64,000 nucleotides of DNA from an uncultured Lachnobacterium sp. (GCA_900546625.1 URDU01000008.1:44980-108979), one strand, 5' to 3'. Shown: positions 47,957 through 57,860, counted from the stretch's first letter. The notes: a model not told the origin generated them from the sequence alone. Made by a program: numbers and translations.

Positions 47957-47985
47957 TTGACAATATATTTCATTTATCTTATTAT
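47957..47985 (+). promoter_or_regulatory. Promoter for aroF
   Basis: TTGACA (47957-47962), 17 bases, TATTAT (47980-47985). The roughly 95-base leader that follows begins with a TAACTATTC motif (47987-47995) and contains a weak hairpin around 47996-48032. No T-box or tryptophan-type attenuator is recognisable. The 47803-48087 gap has no gene. Confidence 0.7.
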
Positions 47986-48087
47986 TTAACTATTCGGGCA
48001 ATATATATATTGGAAATTTTTCCCAATATGCCATTATAATATACCATTATAATTAATAAAATTACTATTTACATAAGGAGCAGTATT

Positions 48088-49119
48088 ATGAGTTTCACAT
48101 TTTTAAACCAGCTTCCAACTCCTGCACAGATTAAGGAAGAATATCCTCTGTCAAAGGAGCTTACCGAGCTCAAAGCCAAGCGTGATGCAATGATTTCAGA
48201 TGTCATTTGCGGAAAGGATGACAGATTTCTTGTCATTATCGGACCATGTTCAGCCGATAATGAGGATTCCGTCTGTGACTATGTCAGCCGCCTGACAAAG
48301 ATTCAGGAGGATGTAAAGGACCGCGTAATCATCATCCCACGTGTATATACAAATAAGCCAAGAACAACCGGCGAGGGCTACAAGGGAATCGCATCACAGC
48401 CTGATCCTGAGAAGGCTCCCGACATGGTTGAGGGTCTTATCGCCATGAGGAAGATGCACATCCGTGCTATCGCAGAGAGCGGACTCACCTGTGCAGATGA
48501 GATGCTTTACCCTGAGAACTGGGGCTATGTTGAGGATCTCCTCTCATATGTCGCAATCGGTGCCCGTTCTGTTGAGGATCAGCAGCATCGTCTCACCGTC
48601 AGCGGCTTTGATGTGGCAAGCGGCATGAAAAACCCTACAAGTGGTGATTTTTCTGTCATGCTCAATTCTGTTTATGCTGCACAGCACCCACATCATTTCG
48701 TTTACAGAGGCTATGAGGTTGAAACATCAGGAAATCCTCTCACACACGTTGTTTTAAGAGGTGCAGTCAGCAAGCATGGCAACACTACAACAAACTACCA
48801 TTACGAGGACTTAATCCGTCTGCACGAAATGTACAACAAGATGGATCTTGTCAACCAGGCTTGTATCATCGATACCAACCATTCCAACTCCGGAAAACAG
48901 TTCAAGGAGCAGATTCGTATCGCCAAAGAAGTTATGCACAACAGACAGCTTTCTTCTGATATCAAATCACTGGTCAAAGGTCTCATGATTGAGAGCTATA
49001 TTGAGGAAGGCAGCCAGAAAATCGGCGAGCACGTCTACGGAAAATCCATCACCGATCCATGTCTTGGATGGGAGGATTCAAAGAAGCTTATCTACGATAT
49101 TGCAGAAATGAATTCTTAA
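48088..49119 (+). CDS. aroF: 3-deoxy-7-phosphoheptulonate synthase, class I (AroF/G/H type)
   Basis: This 343-residue TIM-barrel enzyme condenses phosphoenolpyruvate and erythrose-4-phosphate, the entry to aromatic amino acid synthesis. Landmarks are IIGPCSADNEDSV near 50-62, PRVYTNKPRTTGEGYKG near 88-104, GARSVEDQQHR near 163-173, and CIIDTNHSNSGKQ near 257-269. Which aromatic amino acid inhibits it cannot be told by eye, so the symbol is approximate. An AAGGAG site precedes the ATG, and a strong hairpin terminator follows. Confidence 0.95.
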   Translation: MSFTFLNQLPTPAQIKEEYPLSKELTELKAKRDAMISDVICGKDDRFLVIIGPCSADNEDSVCDYVSRLTKIQEDVKDRVIIIPRVYTNKPRTTGEGYKGIASQPDPEKAPDMVEGLIAMRKMHIRAIAESGLTCADEMLYPENWGYVEDLLSYVAIGARSVEDQQHRLTVSGFDVASGMKNPTSGDFSVMLNSVYAAQHPHHFVYRGYEVETSGNPLTHVVLRGAVSKHGNTTTNYHYEDLIRLHEMYNKMDLVNQACIIDTNHSNSGKQFKEQIRIAKEVMHNRQLSSDIKSLVKGLMIESYIEEGSQKIGEHVYGKSITDPCLGWEDSKKLIYDIAEMNS

Positions 49120-49153
49120 GCCGCGGATTATAAGCACATTATTTTGCAAAACA

Positions 49154-49184
49154 CAAGCCACAGGAATAAATATCCTGTGGCTTG
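49154..49184. terminator. Terminator after aroF, possibly bidirectional
   Basis: CAAGCCACAGGA and TCCTGTGGCTTG form a perfect 12-bp stem with a 7-base loop, followed by an A/T-rich tract. It lies between aroF and the convergent NUDIX gene. Confidence 0.85.
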
Positions 49185-49198
49185 AATTATTTGTCTGT

Positions 49199-49738
49199 TT
49201 ATTTAATCATATTACTATAGGCAAGGACTGCACTGACTGTTTTGGAATCCTGGATTTTCCCTGCATAAATCATGTCGCACAGTTCCTTTAGGGTGTATAT
49301 TTCTACATCGATTGACTCGGCATCATCGAGGTGCTGTTCGCCCTTTTTCAGGTTTTTGGCAAGATAGACATCTACCTCCTCGTCGCAAAACGCTACTGTT
49401 GTGCGAAGTGAAAGTAAAAACGAGATATCATCAGAGCTGTAGCCTGTCTCCTCCTTCAGCTCTCTTTCTGCACACAGCCTTGTGTCTTCTCCCACAAAAT
49501 CCCTGCAGCCGGCTGGAATCTCTATTGTCTCTCTCTCGAGGGCATTTCTGTACTGGCGTACCATGATTATCCTGCCGTCATCGAGTACCGGAAGCACTGC
49601 CGCAGCTCCCTTTCTGTGTGAGACAAAATCCCACTCCTCTGTCTTGCCGTTTGCAAACTGCATTGTATCCTTGTATATATCGAGTATTGAGCCCTTATAT
49701 ACAAGCTCTCTTTTTTGCCGTTTCATTTCATCAATCAT
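49199..49738 (-). CDS. NUDIX hydrolase, ADP-ribose pyrophosphatase type
   Basis: This 179-residue protein has the complete NUDIX box GCRDFVGE...RELKEETGY near 77-100, with the metal-binding REXXEE. The surroundings (VRQYRNALERETIEIPAG upstream of the box) are typical of the ADP-ribose pyrophosphatase subfamily (NudF-like). It should split ADP-ribose to AMP and ribose-5-phosphate. It is convergent with aroF and 48 bases downstream of the alcohol dehydrogenase stop, so the two may be co-transcribed. Confidence 0.9.
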   Translation of the reverse strand: MIDEMKRQKRELVYKGSILDIYKDTMQFANGKTEEWDFVSHRKGAAAVLPVLDDGRIIMVRQYRNALERETIEIPAGCRDFVGEDTRLCAERELKEETGYSSDDISFLLSLRTTVAFCDEEVDVYLAKNLKKGEQHLDDAESIDVEIYTLKELCDMIYAGKIQDSKTVSAVLAYSNMIK

Positions 49739-49786
49739 TTTCCTGTTTACCTTCTAAATAATTAAAATTCAGAGCCGCTGTTTTGA

Positions 49787-51004
49787 TTAGAAATCAACCT
49801 CTGTGTCATAATAGCAGCACTTGAGAAGCTTCTCCATCTCCTCCTGGCTTGGCTGGCGTGGATTTGAGCCTGTACAAGCATCAAGGATAGCATTTGCTGC
49901 AATCTCAGGAAGTCTCTCAAGGAATACCTCCTCCGGTACAAAGCCCTGCTCTGTCGGATAGCTGTCTGCTCCGTAATTCTTGATGCAGTGTGGTATATTC
50001 AGGTCATCATTCATGCCGCGTAAGTATTTGATAAGAAGCTCAACCTTCTCGTCAAGTGTCTCTCCACCCAGCTTCATGAAATCAGCTATTGCTCCGTAGC
50101 GCTCCTTTGCTGTCTCATCCTTTGCATTGAAAGCAATAACCTTTGGCAGATACATTGCATTGGCTGCTCCGTGAATGATATGTGCGCCGTAATCTGCAAA
50201 AGCTGCGCCTGTCTTGTGTGCCATGGAATGAACTATTCCAAGGAGTGCATTGGAGAATGCCATTCCTGCCAGACACTGTGCATTGTGCATTGCATCTCTC
50301 TTTGCCATATCGCCATTGTATGAATCAATCAGGTCGTGCTGTATCATCTCTATTGCATGAAGTGCAAGCGGATCTGTAAAATCGCTGTTGGCTGTGGATA
50401 CATATGCCTCGATGGCATGTGTCATGGCATCCATTCCTGTATGTGCAACAAGCTTCTGTGGCATTGTCTCTGCAAGCTCAGGATCTACGATTGCAACGTC
50501 AGGTGTAATCTCAAAGTCTGCGATCGGATACTTGATACCCTTCTCATAATCTGTGATGATTGAGAAAGCAGTAACCTCTGTTGCTGTACCCGATGTAGAT
50601 GAAATAGCACAGAAATGTGCTTTCTTTCTAAGCTTTGGAATACCAAACACCTTGCACATGTCCTCAAATGTGATATCCGGATACTCGTACTTAATCCACA
50701 TAGCCTTAGCTGCATCTATAGGTGAGCCTCCACCGATAGCTACAATCCAGTCCGGCTCAAACTCTTCCATGGCAGCCGCACCCTTCATAACTGTCTCAAC
50801 TGACGGATCAGGCTCGATTCCCTCAAAAAGCTTTACCTCCATGCCGGCTTCCTTCAAATAAGCCTCGGCCTTGTCTAAAAAGCCAAATCTCTTCATTGAG
50901 CCTCCGCCCACACAGATAATAGCTTTCTTTCCCTCAAAGCTCTTTAATGCCTCAAGTGCTCCCTTTCCGTGATATAAATCTCTTGGTAATGTAAATCTCT
51001 GCAT
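49787..51004 (-). CDS. Iron-containing alcohol dehydrogenase
   Basis: I start at the ATG at 51004 (MQRFTLPRDLYHG), which has GGAGGG 7 bases upstream. The 405-residue protein is a group III dehydrogenase: GGGSPIDAAKAMWIKYEYP (partial) binds NAD(P), and Asp/His metal ligands lie in the TGMDAMTHAIEAY, SMAHKTGAAF and HGAANAMYLP segments. It resembles butanol or 1,3-propanediol dehydrogenases of Clostridia and probably reduces aldehydes during fermentation. The substrate is not known. Confidence 0.94.
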   Translation of the reverse strand: MQRFTLPRDLYHGKGALEALKSFEGKKAIICVGGGSMKRFGFLDKAEAYLKEAGMEVKLFEGIEPDPSVETVMKGAAAMEEFEPDWIVAIGGGSPIDAAKAMWIKYEYPDITFEDMCKVFGIPKLRKKAHFCAISSTSGTATEVTAFSIITDYEKGIKYPIADFEITPDVAIVDPELAETMPQKLVAHTGMDAMTHAIEAYVSTANSDFTDPLALHAIEMIQHDLIDSYNGDMAKRDAMHNAQCLAGMAFSNALLGIVHSMAHKTGAAFADYGAHIIHGAANAMYLPKVIAFNAKDETAKERYGAIADFMKLGGETLDEKVELLIKYLRGMNDDLNIPHCIKNYGADSYPTEQGFVPEEVFLERLPEIAANAILDACTGSNPRQPSQEEMEKLLKCCYYDTEVDF

Positions 51005-51172
51005 TGTAAAACCCTCCATATGATATTTTATTATATAGTTTCTCCCTTGTAATATTTGTAAATATCGCAGCCATCAACACTGAATAGTTACTAAATATTA
51101 CATTTATTATTTTATAACATTTTACCAATTTTGTCACGTACTATTATCACTTTTTGTGAATATAGCAAAAAG

Positions 51173-51196
51173 AAAAGGCTTCATACGAAGCCTTTT
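51173..51196. terminator. Terminator after rny
   Basis: AAAAGGCTTC (51173-51182) pairs perfectly with GAAGCCTTTT (51187-51196) around a 4-base loop. It is a symmetrical A/T-flanked hairpin that ends the recA-recX-rny region on the minus strand. The remaining 51005-51240 gap holds the dehydrogenase promoter region, with a reversed TAACTATTC motif at 51082-51090. Confidence 0.8.
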
Positions 51197-51240
51197 CAAA
51201 TGTACATGTTATTATGTCAAACCGACAATACACTAATGCT

Positions 51241-52788
51241 CTACTTTGCGTAATCCACTATACGTGACTCACGTATTACATTAACCTTTATCTGACCCGG
51301 ATACTCTAACTCAGACTCAATCTGCTTAGATATATCTCTGGCCATGATAACCATGTCGGCGTCGCTGACCTGCTCAGGAACTACCATAATACGAATCTCT
51401 CTACCTGCCTGAATAGCAAAAGATTTCTCTACCCCTTTATAACCATTTGTAATGTCTTCTAACTGCTGAAGACGATTTGAATATGTCTCCAAAGTCTCTC
51501 TTCTTGCACCCGGACGTGCCGCACTGATTGTATCAGCCGCCTGCACGAGACATGCAATAAGCGACTCCGGTTCAACATCACCGTGATGTGATTCTACTGC
51601 ATTAATCACAAGTGGTGACTCCTTGTATTTCTTACATAATTCGGCACCGAGCTGGATGTGTGAACCCTCCATCTCGTGATCTACTGCCTTACCTATATCA
51701 TGTAATAAGCCTGCACGCTTTGCCATTCTGACATCCTCGCCGATTTCAGCAGCCAGTAAGCCGGTAAGCTGTGCAACCTCGATAGAATGCTTTAACGCAT
51801 TCTGACCGTAGCTTGTTCTAAACTTCATCTTTCCAAGAAGACGCACAAGCTCCGGGTGAATACCGTGTATGCCCACCTCAAGTGTGGCAGCCTCACCCTC
51901 TTCACGAATCATATTGTCGACTTCTTTTTGAGCCTTCTCCACCATCTCCTCTATGCGGGCCGGATGGATTCTTCCGTCAACAATAAGCTTCTCAAGAGCT
52001 ATTCTTGCAACTTCTCTTCTGATTGGATCAAAGCTTGACAAAATGACTGCCTCAGGTGTGTCATCTATAATCAGATCTACTCCTGTCATAGTCTCGAGAG
52101 TACGGATATTACGTCCCTCTCTTCCTATGATACGTCCCTTCATCTCATCATTTGGAAGTGATACTACTGAAATAGTAGTCTCAGATACATGGTCTGCTGC
52201 ACATTTCTGAATAGCTGTAACCACGTAATCCTTAGCCTTACGGTTTGCCTCTTCCTTTGCTTTGTTTTCCATTTCCTTAATCATTTTTGCAGTATCAAGT
52301 TTTACATCTTCTTCAATGGTCTTTAAGAGATATTCTTTAGCTTGCTCGGAGGTTAATCCAGAGATTCTTTCAAGTTCCTGTAAACGCTGCTCGTTAAGCT
52401 TTGATATTTCAATCTTCTGCTTCTTGAGTTCCTCTTCCTTAACTGCAAATCCGGCTTCACGCTTCTCGATAGCTTCGAGCTTCTTGTCGACATTCTCTTC
52501 TTTCTGAACGATACGACGCTCATTACGGGAAATCTCGTTTCTACGCTCTTTGATTTCCTTATCCAGATCATTCTTAGCCTTAATCGACTCTTCCTTGATC
52601 TCAAGCATAGACTCGCGCTTCTTTTCCTCCGCAGTCTTTACAGCCTCATCAATGATTCCTCTTGCCTTCTCCTCAGCATTTCCTATCTTGGAATTAGCAG
52701 ATTTCTTCTGATATGAAGCGGCTGCAAACCATACAACCAATGCAGTAATAACAATAGAAACTACAGCAGTAATGATATACGGTAGCAT
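51241..52788 (-). CDS. rny: Ribonuclease Y
   Basis: This 515-residue endonuclease starts mRNA decay. It has an N-terminal membrane helix (about 5-25), a long coiled coil (about 30-190), a KH domain (about 205-265, [15 protein letters not shown]) and a metal-dependent HD domain with [13 protein letters not shown] near 355-367. It is followed by a terminator. The upstream gap to recX is 82 bases. It is full length. Confidence 0.97.
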   Translation of the reverse strand: MLPYIITAVVSIVITALVVWFAAASYQKKSANSKIGNAEEKARGIIDEAVKTAEEKKRESMLEIKEESIKAKNDLDKEIKERRNEISRNERRIVQKEENVDKKLEAIEKREAGFAVKEEELKKQKIEISKLNEQRLQELERISGLTSEQAKEYLLKTIEEDVKLDTAKMIKEMENKAKEEANRKAKDYVVTAIQKCAADHVSETTISVVSLPNDEMKGRIIGREGRNIRTLETMTGVDLIIDDTPEAVILSSFDPIRREVARIALEKLIVDGRIHPARIEEMVEKAQKEVDNMIREEGEAATLEVGIHGIHPELVRLLGKMKFRTSYGQNALKHSIEVAQLTGLLAAEIGEDVRMAKRAGLLHDIGKAVDHEMEGSHIQLGAELCKKYKESPLVINAVESHHGDVEPESLIACLVQAADTISAARPGARRETLETYSNRLQQLEDITNGYKGVEKSFAIQAGREIRIMVVPEQVSDADMVIMARDISKQIESELEYPGQIKVNVIRESRIVDYAK

Positions 52789-52870
52789 TACAGGAGCACC
52801 TCCTTTATTAAATTTTCATTGTATTTCACAAATTACAACAATTAAATTCTATACTTTTTGGTGCAAATTG

Positions 52871-53506
52871 TCAAGGTAATTGTGACTTCATTGCAGAAAG
52901 ATTCATTGCAGAAAGAATCTGACTGCTCTTAAAGCCCCTTCTCATTAGAAACTGGTATATCCTGCGAAACTCCTTTTCATCACAGTTATCAGGATCATAG
53001 TGTTTCTTTTCAAGCAGCTTTACTATATGTTTCTCTTCCTCAGCGGTATATTCACTCTCTATGGCACAATTGATATCATCTTGGCCTATGCCCTTTGTCA
53101 TAAGCTTCTGCTCAAGCTGCCTGCGGCTTAAGCTGTCCTGATGATATCTGACATATGTGGCGGCAAATCTGTAATCATCAAGATAATGAAAGCTCTTCAC
53201 ATACTCTATTGCTGCATCCACACAGCAATCCGGATATCCGCCCTGTGTGAGTTTTTCCCTGAGCTTTCTTTCACTCCTGTCCATCTGCTCAAGCAGATGC
53301 AGTGCTCTCTTTTTGGCTCTCTTTCCTACCACCTCAGTTATCAGCTTTTCATAATCCTCTTCACTGATAAAGGCACCCTCCATAATAGAGGACCGCACGG
53401 CCTCTGTACGGTACAACACACATGTCGTACCATTATCAAAGGTCGTGCGGTATTTGCCCTTACCAATATTCTCATATCCGGTAATCTCTATCATAACCCT
53501 GCTCAC
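52871..53506 (-). CDS. recX: Regulatory protein RecX
   Basis: This 211-residue protein is built from three-helix RecX repeats: ALHLLEQMDRSERKLREKL, then YLDDYRFAATYVRYHQDSLSRRQLEQ (given in part as FAATYVRYHQDS) and the C-terminal YQFLMRRGFKSSQI. RecX binds RecA filaments and limits their activity. It follows recA by 3 bases, so it should share the SOS-controlled promoter. Confidence 0.94.
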   Translation of the reverse strand: MSRVMIEITGYENIGKGKYRTTFDNGTTCVLYRTEAVRSSIMEGAFISEEDYEKLITEVVGKRAKKRALHLLEQMDRSERKLREKLTQGGYPDCCVDAAIEYVKSFHYLDDYRFAATYVRYHQDSLSRRQLEQKLMTKGIGQDDINCAIESEYTAEEEKHIVKLLEKKHYDPDNCDEKEFRRIYQFLMRRGFKSSQILSAMNLSAMKSQLP

Positions 53507-53509
53507 TTA

Positions 53510-54562
53510 TTACTCTTCTGATTCAGCCTTTTCAGAATCTTCCTGTACTGCAGCCTCCTCATCCTCCGGCTGTGTAAAGTAAAAGTCCCTGACCTTTGCC
53601 TCAAGCATATCAAAAAATGCCGGATTCTCATGGAGATAAGTCTTTGCATTCTCACGTCCCTGGCCTATCTTGTCGCCCTCGTATGCGTACCATGCGCCTG
53701 ATTTATTGACAATGCCTGCATTGACTGCAAGATCGAGCACATCGCCCTCTCTTGAGATACCCTGACCAAACATGATATCAAACTCTGCTTCTCTGAAAGG
53801 TGGAGCTATTTTATTCTTGACAACCTTTACACGGACATGGTTACCAACTATCTCACCTGCCTGCTTGAGTGACTCGGTTCTTCTGACATCAAGACGTACT
53901 GATGAATAGAACTTTAATGCCCTTCCACCTGTGGTAGTCTCAGGATTTCCAAACATCACACCTACCTTCTCACGAAGCTGATTGATGAAAATAACGATAC
54001 AATTTGACTTGCTGATAACTGCCGTGAGCTTACGGAGTGCCTGGCTCATAAGCCTTGCCTGAAGACCCACATGGGAATCACCCATATCTCCGTCAATCTC
54101 GGCCTTTGGTACGAGTGCCGCAACCGAATCGACAACCACGATATCCACAGCGCCCGAACGCACCATTGTCTCTGTTATCTCAAGTGCCTGCTCACCGCAG
54201 TCAGGCTGTGAAATATAGAGATTGTCAATATCAACACCTATATTTCTGGCATATACAGGATCAAGAGCATGCTCTGCATCTATAAAGCCAGCGATACCGC
54301 CACGCTTCTGCACCTCTGCCACACAGTGGAGTGCAACCGTTGTCTTACCTGATGACTCAGGTCCGTACACCTCAACAATCCTGCCCTTTGGAAGGCCTCC
54401 GAGTCCTAATGCAATATCAAGGCTTAATGAGCCTGTAGGTACTGTCTCCACATTCATATTGGCTGAATTGTCGCCAAGCTTCATAACAGAGCCCTTTCCG
54501 TACTGTTTCTCAATCTGCGCGATGGCAGCGTCTAATGCTTTTAATTTATCTTCCTTTGCCAT
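53510..54562 (-). CDS. recA: Recombinase RecA
   Basis: This 350-residue ATPase has Walker [10 protein letters not shown] at 67-75, the Walker B region near 140-145, the L2 loop [21 protein letters not shown] (given in part as GGRALKFYS) and an acidic C-terminal tail ([18 protein letters not shown]). It drives homologous recombination and LexA self-cleavage. A perfect LexA box overlaps the early transcript, so it is an SOS gene. recX follows. Confidence 0.99.
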   Translation of the reverse strand: MAKEDKLKALDAAIAQIEKQYGKGSVMKLGDNSANMNVETVPTGSLSLDIALGLGGLPKGRIVEVYGPESSGKTTVALHCVAEVQKRGGIAGFIDAEHALDPVYARNIGVDIDNLYISQPDCGEQALEITETMVRSGAVDIVVVDSVAALVPKAEIDGDMGDSHVGLQARLMSQALRKLTAVISKSNCIVIFINQLREKVGVMFGNPETTTGGRALKFYSSVRLDVRRTESLKQAGEIVGNHVRVKVVKNKIAPPFREAEFDIMFGQGISREGDVLDLAVNAGIVNKSGAWYAYEGDKIGQGRENAKTYLHENPAFFDMLEAKVRDFYFTQPEDEEAAVQEDSEKAESEE

Positions 54563-54582
54563 AATAATCTCCTATTCTCTCG

Positions 54583-54596
54583 CGAACAAACGTTCG
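54583..54596. promoter_or_regulatory. LexA (SOS) box of recA
   Basis: CGAAC-AAAC-GTTCG is an exact match to the Gram-positive LexA/DinR consensus CGAACN4GTTCG. It lies 21 bases before the recA start and just downstream of the predicted -10, where bound LexA would block transcription. Confidence 0.92.
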
Positions 54597-54606
54597 TTCT
54601 ATTATT

Positions 54607-54635
54607 ATAATAATACACTTCTATTCAATTGTCAA
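54607..54635 (-). promoter_or_regulatory. recA promoter
   Basis: TTGACA (54630-54635) and TATTAT (54607-54612) on the minus strand are 17 bases apart, immediately upstream of the LexA box. Confidence 0.75.
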
Positions 54636-54730
54636 CTAATAAATTGGAATAATTACAGAATCAAATAGCTGCCATTAAAAACAGCTATAAATAAAATACT
54701 CAAAAATATACAAATAAACATAATTAAAAA

Positions 54731-54752
54731 GACAGTTGCTTTCACAACTGTC
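54731..54752 (-). terminator. Terminator after prfC
   Basis: GACAGTTG pairs with CAACTGTC around a 6-base loop, with TTTTTAATT following on the minus strand. It lies 60 bases after the prfC stop. Confidence 0.85.
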
Positions 54753-54812
54753 CTCATTATACACATAATCTCTTACTAACGTCAAGTCCAAATTCAACCT
54801 TGAAATCCTTAC

Positions 54813-56420
54813 CTAGTTTCTTCCAAACTCTGTAAGCACAAGTCCGTCATTTCTATCAAGAGTCATGCCAATGCTCCACTCATTGATAAACAGAAGAAGC
54901 GGATTGCCCTTCATGTCGACAACCTTCTTCATATCGCTCGTTCCGTTGATTGTATCTACATTGACCTCATCCTTGTTCTCAATCCATCTGATATGCTCAT
55001 ACGGCAGATTCTCAAGTCTGATCTGCACATTGTACTCATTTTCCAGTCTGAATTTAAGCACGTCAAACTGAAGCACGCCGACCACGCCGACTATGATTTC
55101 TTCCATGCCGCCCTTGTACTCCTGGAACATCTGGATAGCACCCTCCTGCGCTATCTGTGTGACACCCTTTACAAACTGCTTTCTCTTCATGGAATCCACA
55201 AGCGATACCCTCGCAAAATGCTCAGGTGCAAATGTCGGGATGCCCTCAAACTCAAATTTATCCTTTGCTGTTGTGAGTGTATCTCCGATCGAGTATACGC
55301 CTGGATCAAACACCCCTATGATGTCTCCCGCATATGCCTTGTCCACTATTTTTCTCTCATCTGCCATCATCTGCTGTGGCTGTGAAAGCTTTAAGCTCTT
55401 TCCGCCCTGCACATGATATACCTCCATGCCGGCCGTAAACTGTCCTGAGCAGATTCGCATAAATGCTATTCTGTCCCTGTGGTTCTTGTTCATGTTGGCC
55501 TGAATCTTGAATACAAATGCAGAAAAATCCTCTGAAAACGGATCAATCATTCCGATATCGGATTGTCTGGCTGTCGGTGCATATGTCATCTTAAGGAAAT
55601 GCTGTAAAAATGTCTCAACACCAAAGTTTGTGAGAGCCGAGCCGAAAAATACAGGTGAAAGCTCTCCCTTTGTGACAAGCTCCATGTCAAAATCGGCACT
55701 GGCGCCATCCAACAGTTCAATCTCATCCATGAGCTGGCTTTTAAATTCCTCTCCGATCTCATCGGAAAGAGCCGGATCATCTATATGGATGATCTTCTCA
55801 GAGCCCTCCTTTGTGCCCTTTAAGGTGTCAGCAAAGGTCATGACCTCCTTGCTGTTTCTGTCATACACACCCTTAAACTGCTTTCCCGAGCCTATCGGCC
55901 AGTTGATAGGACATGTCGCGATACCAAGCTCTTTTTCAATGTCATCGAGAAGCTCAAACGTATCGTTGGCATCACGATCCATCTTGTTTATGAATGTAAA
56001 AATAGGGATATGTCTCATGACACAGACCTTAAAAAGCTTTCTGGTCTGTGCCTCAACACCCTTGCTTGCATCAATTACCATGACGGCCGAATCGGCTGCC
56101 ATGAGTGTACGGTATGTGTCCTCTGAGAAATCCTGGTGTCCCGGTGTATCAAGGATATTGATGCAATATCCGTCATAATTAAACTGTAACACAGATGAAG
56201 TAACCGAAATACCTCTCTGCTTTTCTATCTCCATCCAGTCTGAAACAGCATGCTTTGCCGTAGCCTTTCCCTTTACTGAGCCGGCCTGGTTTATTGCCCC
56301 TCCGTACAAAAGAAACTTCTCTGTCAGAGTAGTCTTTCCTGCATCCGGATGGGAAATTATTGCAAATGTTCTTCTTTTTTCTATTTCCTGTCTTAAGTTA
56401 TCCACTGATATTTCCTCCAA
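54813..56420 (-). CDS. prfC: Peptide chain release factor 3
   Basis: This 535-residue translational GTPase recycles RF1 and RF2 after termination. The P-loop is SHPDAGKTTLTEK near 19-31, then DTPGHQDFSEDTYRTL (G3) and INKMDRDA (G4). The C-terminal domains III match RF3. Some Firmicutes members are annotated PrfC/bcrC-like GTPases, but this one aligns with RF3 in length and motif wording. It is 63 bases downstream of spoIIIAH and may be partly co-transcribed with it. Confidence 0.95.
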   Translation of the reverse strand: MEEISVDNLRQEIEKRRTFAIISHPDAGKTTLTEKFLLYGGAINQAGSVKGKATAKHAVSDWMEIEKQRGISVTSSVLQFNYDGYCINILDTPGHQDFSEDTYRTLMAADSAVMVIDASKGVEAQTRKLFKVCVMRHIPIFTFINKMDRDANDTFELLDDIEKELGIATCPINWPIGSGKQFKGVYDRNSKEVMTFADTLKGTKEGSEKIIHIDDPALSDEIGEEFKSQLMDEIELLDGASADFDMELVTKGELSPVFFGSALTNFGVETFLQHFLKMTYAPTARQSDIGMIDPFSEDFSAFVFKIQANMNKNHRDRIAFMRICSGQFTAGMEVYHVQGGKSLKLSQPQQMMADERKIVDKAYAGDIIGVFDPGVYSIGDTLTTAKDKFEFEGIPTFAPEHFARVSLVDSMKRKQFVKGVTQIAQEGAIQMFQEYKGGMEEIIVGVVGVLQFDVLKFRLENEYNVQIRLENLPYEHIRWIENKDEVNVDTINGTSDMKKVVDMKGNPLLLFINEWSIGMTLDRNDGLVLTEFGRN

Positions 56421-56483
56421 ACAAAATCAGAGTATAGTATAGCTTAAAACGGTTTCTATTTCAAGATACTAAAAATTTATGTA

Positions 56484-57110
56484 TCAGTCCATCGTAGATA
56501 TGACGATATTTGATGCCCCTATATTGGTTTTGCGTTTGATAATGTCCTCTATCTGAGCCCTCTTTTCATCAGTCACATCCTCCTTTCCAACAATCACATC
56601 ACAGCAGTCGTCACTGAGGCTTACCACCGCATTCTTAAAGCCCTTTGCCTCCAGCATCATCTGGGCATCCTCCTCCATCTGTGCGTTTTCTGTCAGCTTC
56701 ACCATGGCATCGACCGCGCTCTTCTTCTCTTCCTCCGATACTCCTGCATCATCAATAATCTTCTGCAGAGCCTCCTTGTTCTTTGAGCGCACCTGCTCGC
56801 GTCCCAGCTTCACCTGTGCTACACACTCCTCACTCTCTGTGGAGGCACTTGTCAGCACTGTCTCACCGGCATTTAATATCTCCTCTGTCGAGTCTGTCTC
56901 AAGTGCCACCTCATCCGATACCTGTGTATCCCCGCCTGCATCCGGCTCCTTTGTCTCCGCCTTACCATTTACAGCTTCGATTTCGGTGGAAAGCACATCC
57001 CTTGCATTCATAAAGGTATCCCTGTTATCGTAGCTTATGTATCCGACCACTGCCAAAAGAAGTGCAAGTGTCGTAATAATAATCTGGTTTTTATGGCTGC
57101 CTTTCTTCAC
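56484..57110 (-). CDS. spoIIIAH: Stage III sporulation protein AH
   Basis: This 208-residue mother-cell protein has one N-terminal membrane helix (about 8-26), an acidic linker and a C-terminal ring-building domain (about 95-205, CDVIVGKEDVTDEKRAQIEDI in part). SpoIIIAH binds the forespore protein SpoIIQ and forms part of the feeding-tube channel across the double membrane. It is the last gene of the spoIIIA operon and starts 2 bases after spoIIIAG. Confidence 0.93.
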   Translation of the reverse strand: MKKGSHKNQIIITTLALLLAVVGYISYDNRDTFMNARDVLSTEIEAVNGKAETKEPDAGGDTQVSDEVALETDSTEEILNAGETVLTSASTESEECVAQVKLGREQVRSKNKEALQKIIDDAGVSEEEKKSAVDAMVKLTENAQMEEDAQMMLEAKGFKNAVVSLSDDCCDVIVGKEDVTDEKRAQIEDIIKRKTNIGASNIVISTMD

Positions 57111-57112
57111 TT

Positions 57113-57661
57113 TTATTCCTCCCTGGATATCATTTTTGCTATTTTTATTTTATGCATGGGCACATCAAATAATGCAGAAACCGCATTAGAAATATCGTTG
57201 TTTATCTGCGGGCTTCCTCCGCCCTGCGCTACCACAAGCACTCCCGAAACAGTCGGTTTGTCCGTGCTTGTAACATAGGGTACGCTTGCATCCTCGTCAT
57301 CGTATATGACCGTTGTCTTTTCAATGCTCTCCGAGCTCTCCTTAGTATCCTTATCCACTATCCTTGTGCCGTCGTCTGACAGCGTAATCATCACAGATAC
57401 CTCTCCCACCCCGTCCATTCTCTCAAGAATATTCTCAAGCTTTTTTTCAAGCAGCTTCTCATATTCTTCATCATCATAGGTGCTTTCACTTACAGACTTT
57501 CCTTTAGCCTTATTTTGTGAATCACTACCGGTATTTTTATCCTCTTTTACCGGAAGCACTACAATAAGAAGCAGCACTCCAACGAGTAAAATCACTATGT
57601 AGTCAGTTTTCTTCAGCTTCAAAAGCCGTGAACAAATCTGTTGCATCCGCGTCATATTCAT
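57113..57661 (-). CDS. spoIIIAG: Stage III sporulation protein AG
   Basis: This 182-residue protein has a membrane helix at about 20-40, a linker, then a ring-building domain (VGEVSVMITLSDDG, VVAQGGGSPQINNDISNAVSALF in part). In Bacillus it forms a large ring in the mother cell-forespore channel. It overlaps the short spoIIIAF by 59 bases, an unusually long overlap. The first ATG is used; the residues before the helix look normal. Confidence 0.92.
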   Translation of the reverse strand: MNMTRMQQICSRLLKLKKTDYIVILLVGVLLLIVVLPVKEDKNTGSDSQNKAKGKSVSESTYDDEEYEKLLEKKLENILERMDGVGEVSVMITLSDDGTRIVDKDTKESSESIEKTTVIYDDEDASVPYVTSTDKPTVSGVLVVAQGGGSPQINNDISNAVSALFDVPMHKIKIAKMISREE

Positions 57662-57854
57662 ACGAAATCCCCTCTATTTTCTTTGTAAGCTCAACAAATC
57701 TCAAGTCATATTCATACCCTGCCGCAAGAGGCTTTAGGATAATGACCGCCAAAAATACCCCAAGCATAAACCTAAAATACCTCCTGTACTGCTCCTTTGG
57801 CGCAAGATATGTCATTACCATGAAAAAAAGTGCCAGATACAGATAACCCTTCAT
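57603..57854 (-). CDS. spoIIIAF: Stage III sporulation protein AF, shortened to its membrane part
   Basis: The product is only 83 residues: two membrane helices (about 4-20 and 28-45, with YRRYFRFMLGVFLAVIILKPL in part) and a short tail ending in EAEEN. Bacillus SpoIIIAF is about 206 residues, and its C-terminal 120 form a ring-building domain. That domain is absent here because the frame closes inside the start of spoIIIAG. Identity rests on position (between AE and AG) and the N-terminal pattern. Confidence 0.8.
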   Translation of the reverse strand: MKGYLYLALFFMVMTYLAPKEQYRRYFRFMLGVFLAVIILKPLAAGYEYDLRFVELTKKIEGISYEYDADATDLFTAFEAEEN

Positions 57855-57860
57855 TCCTTA

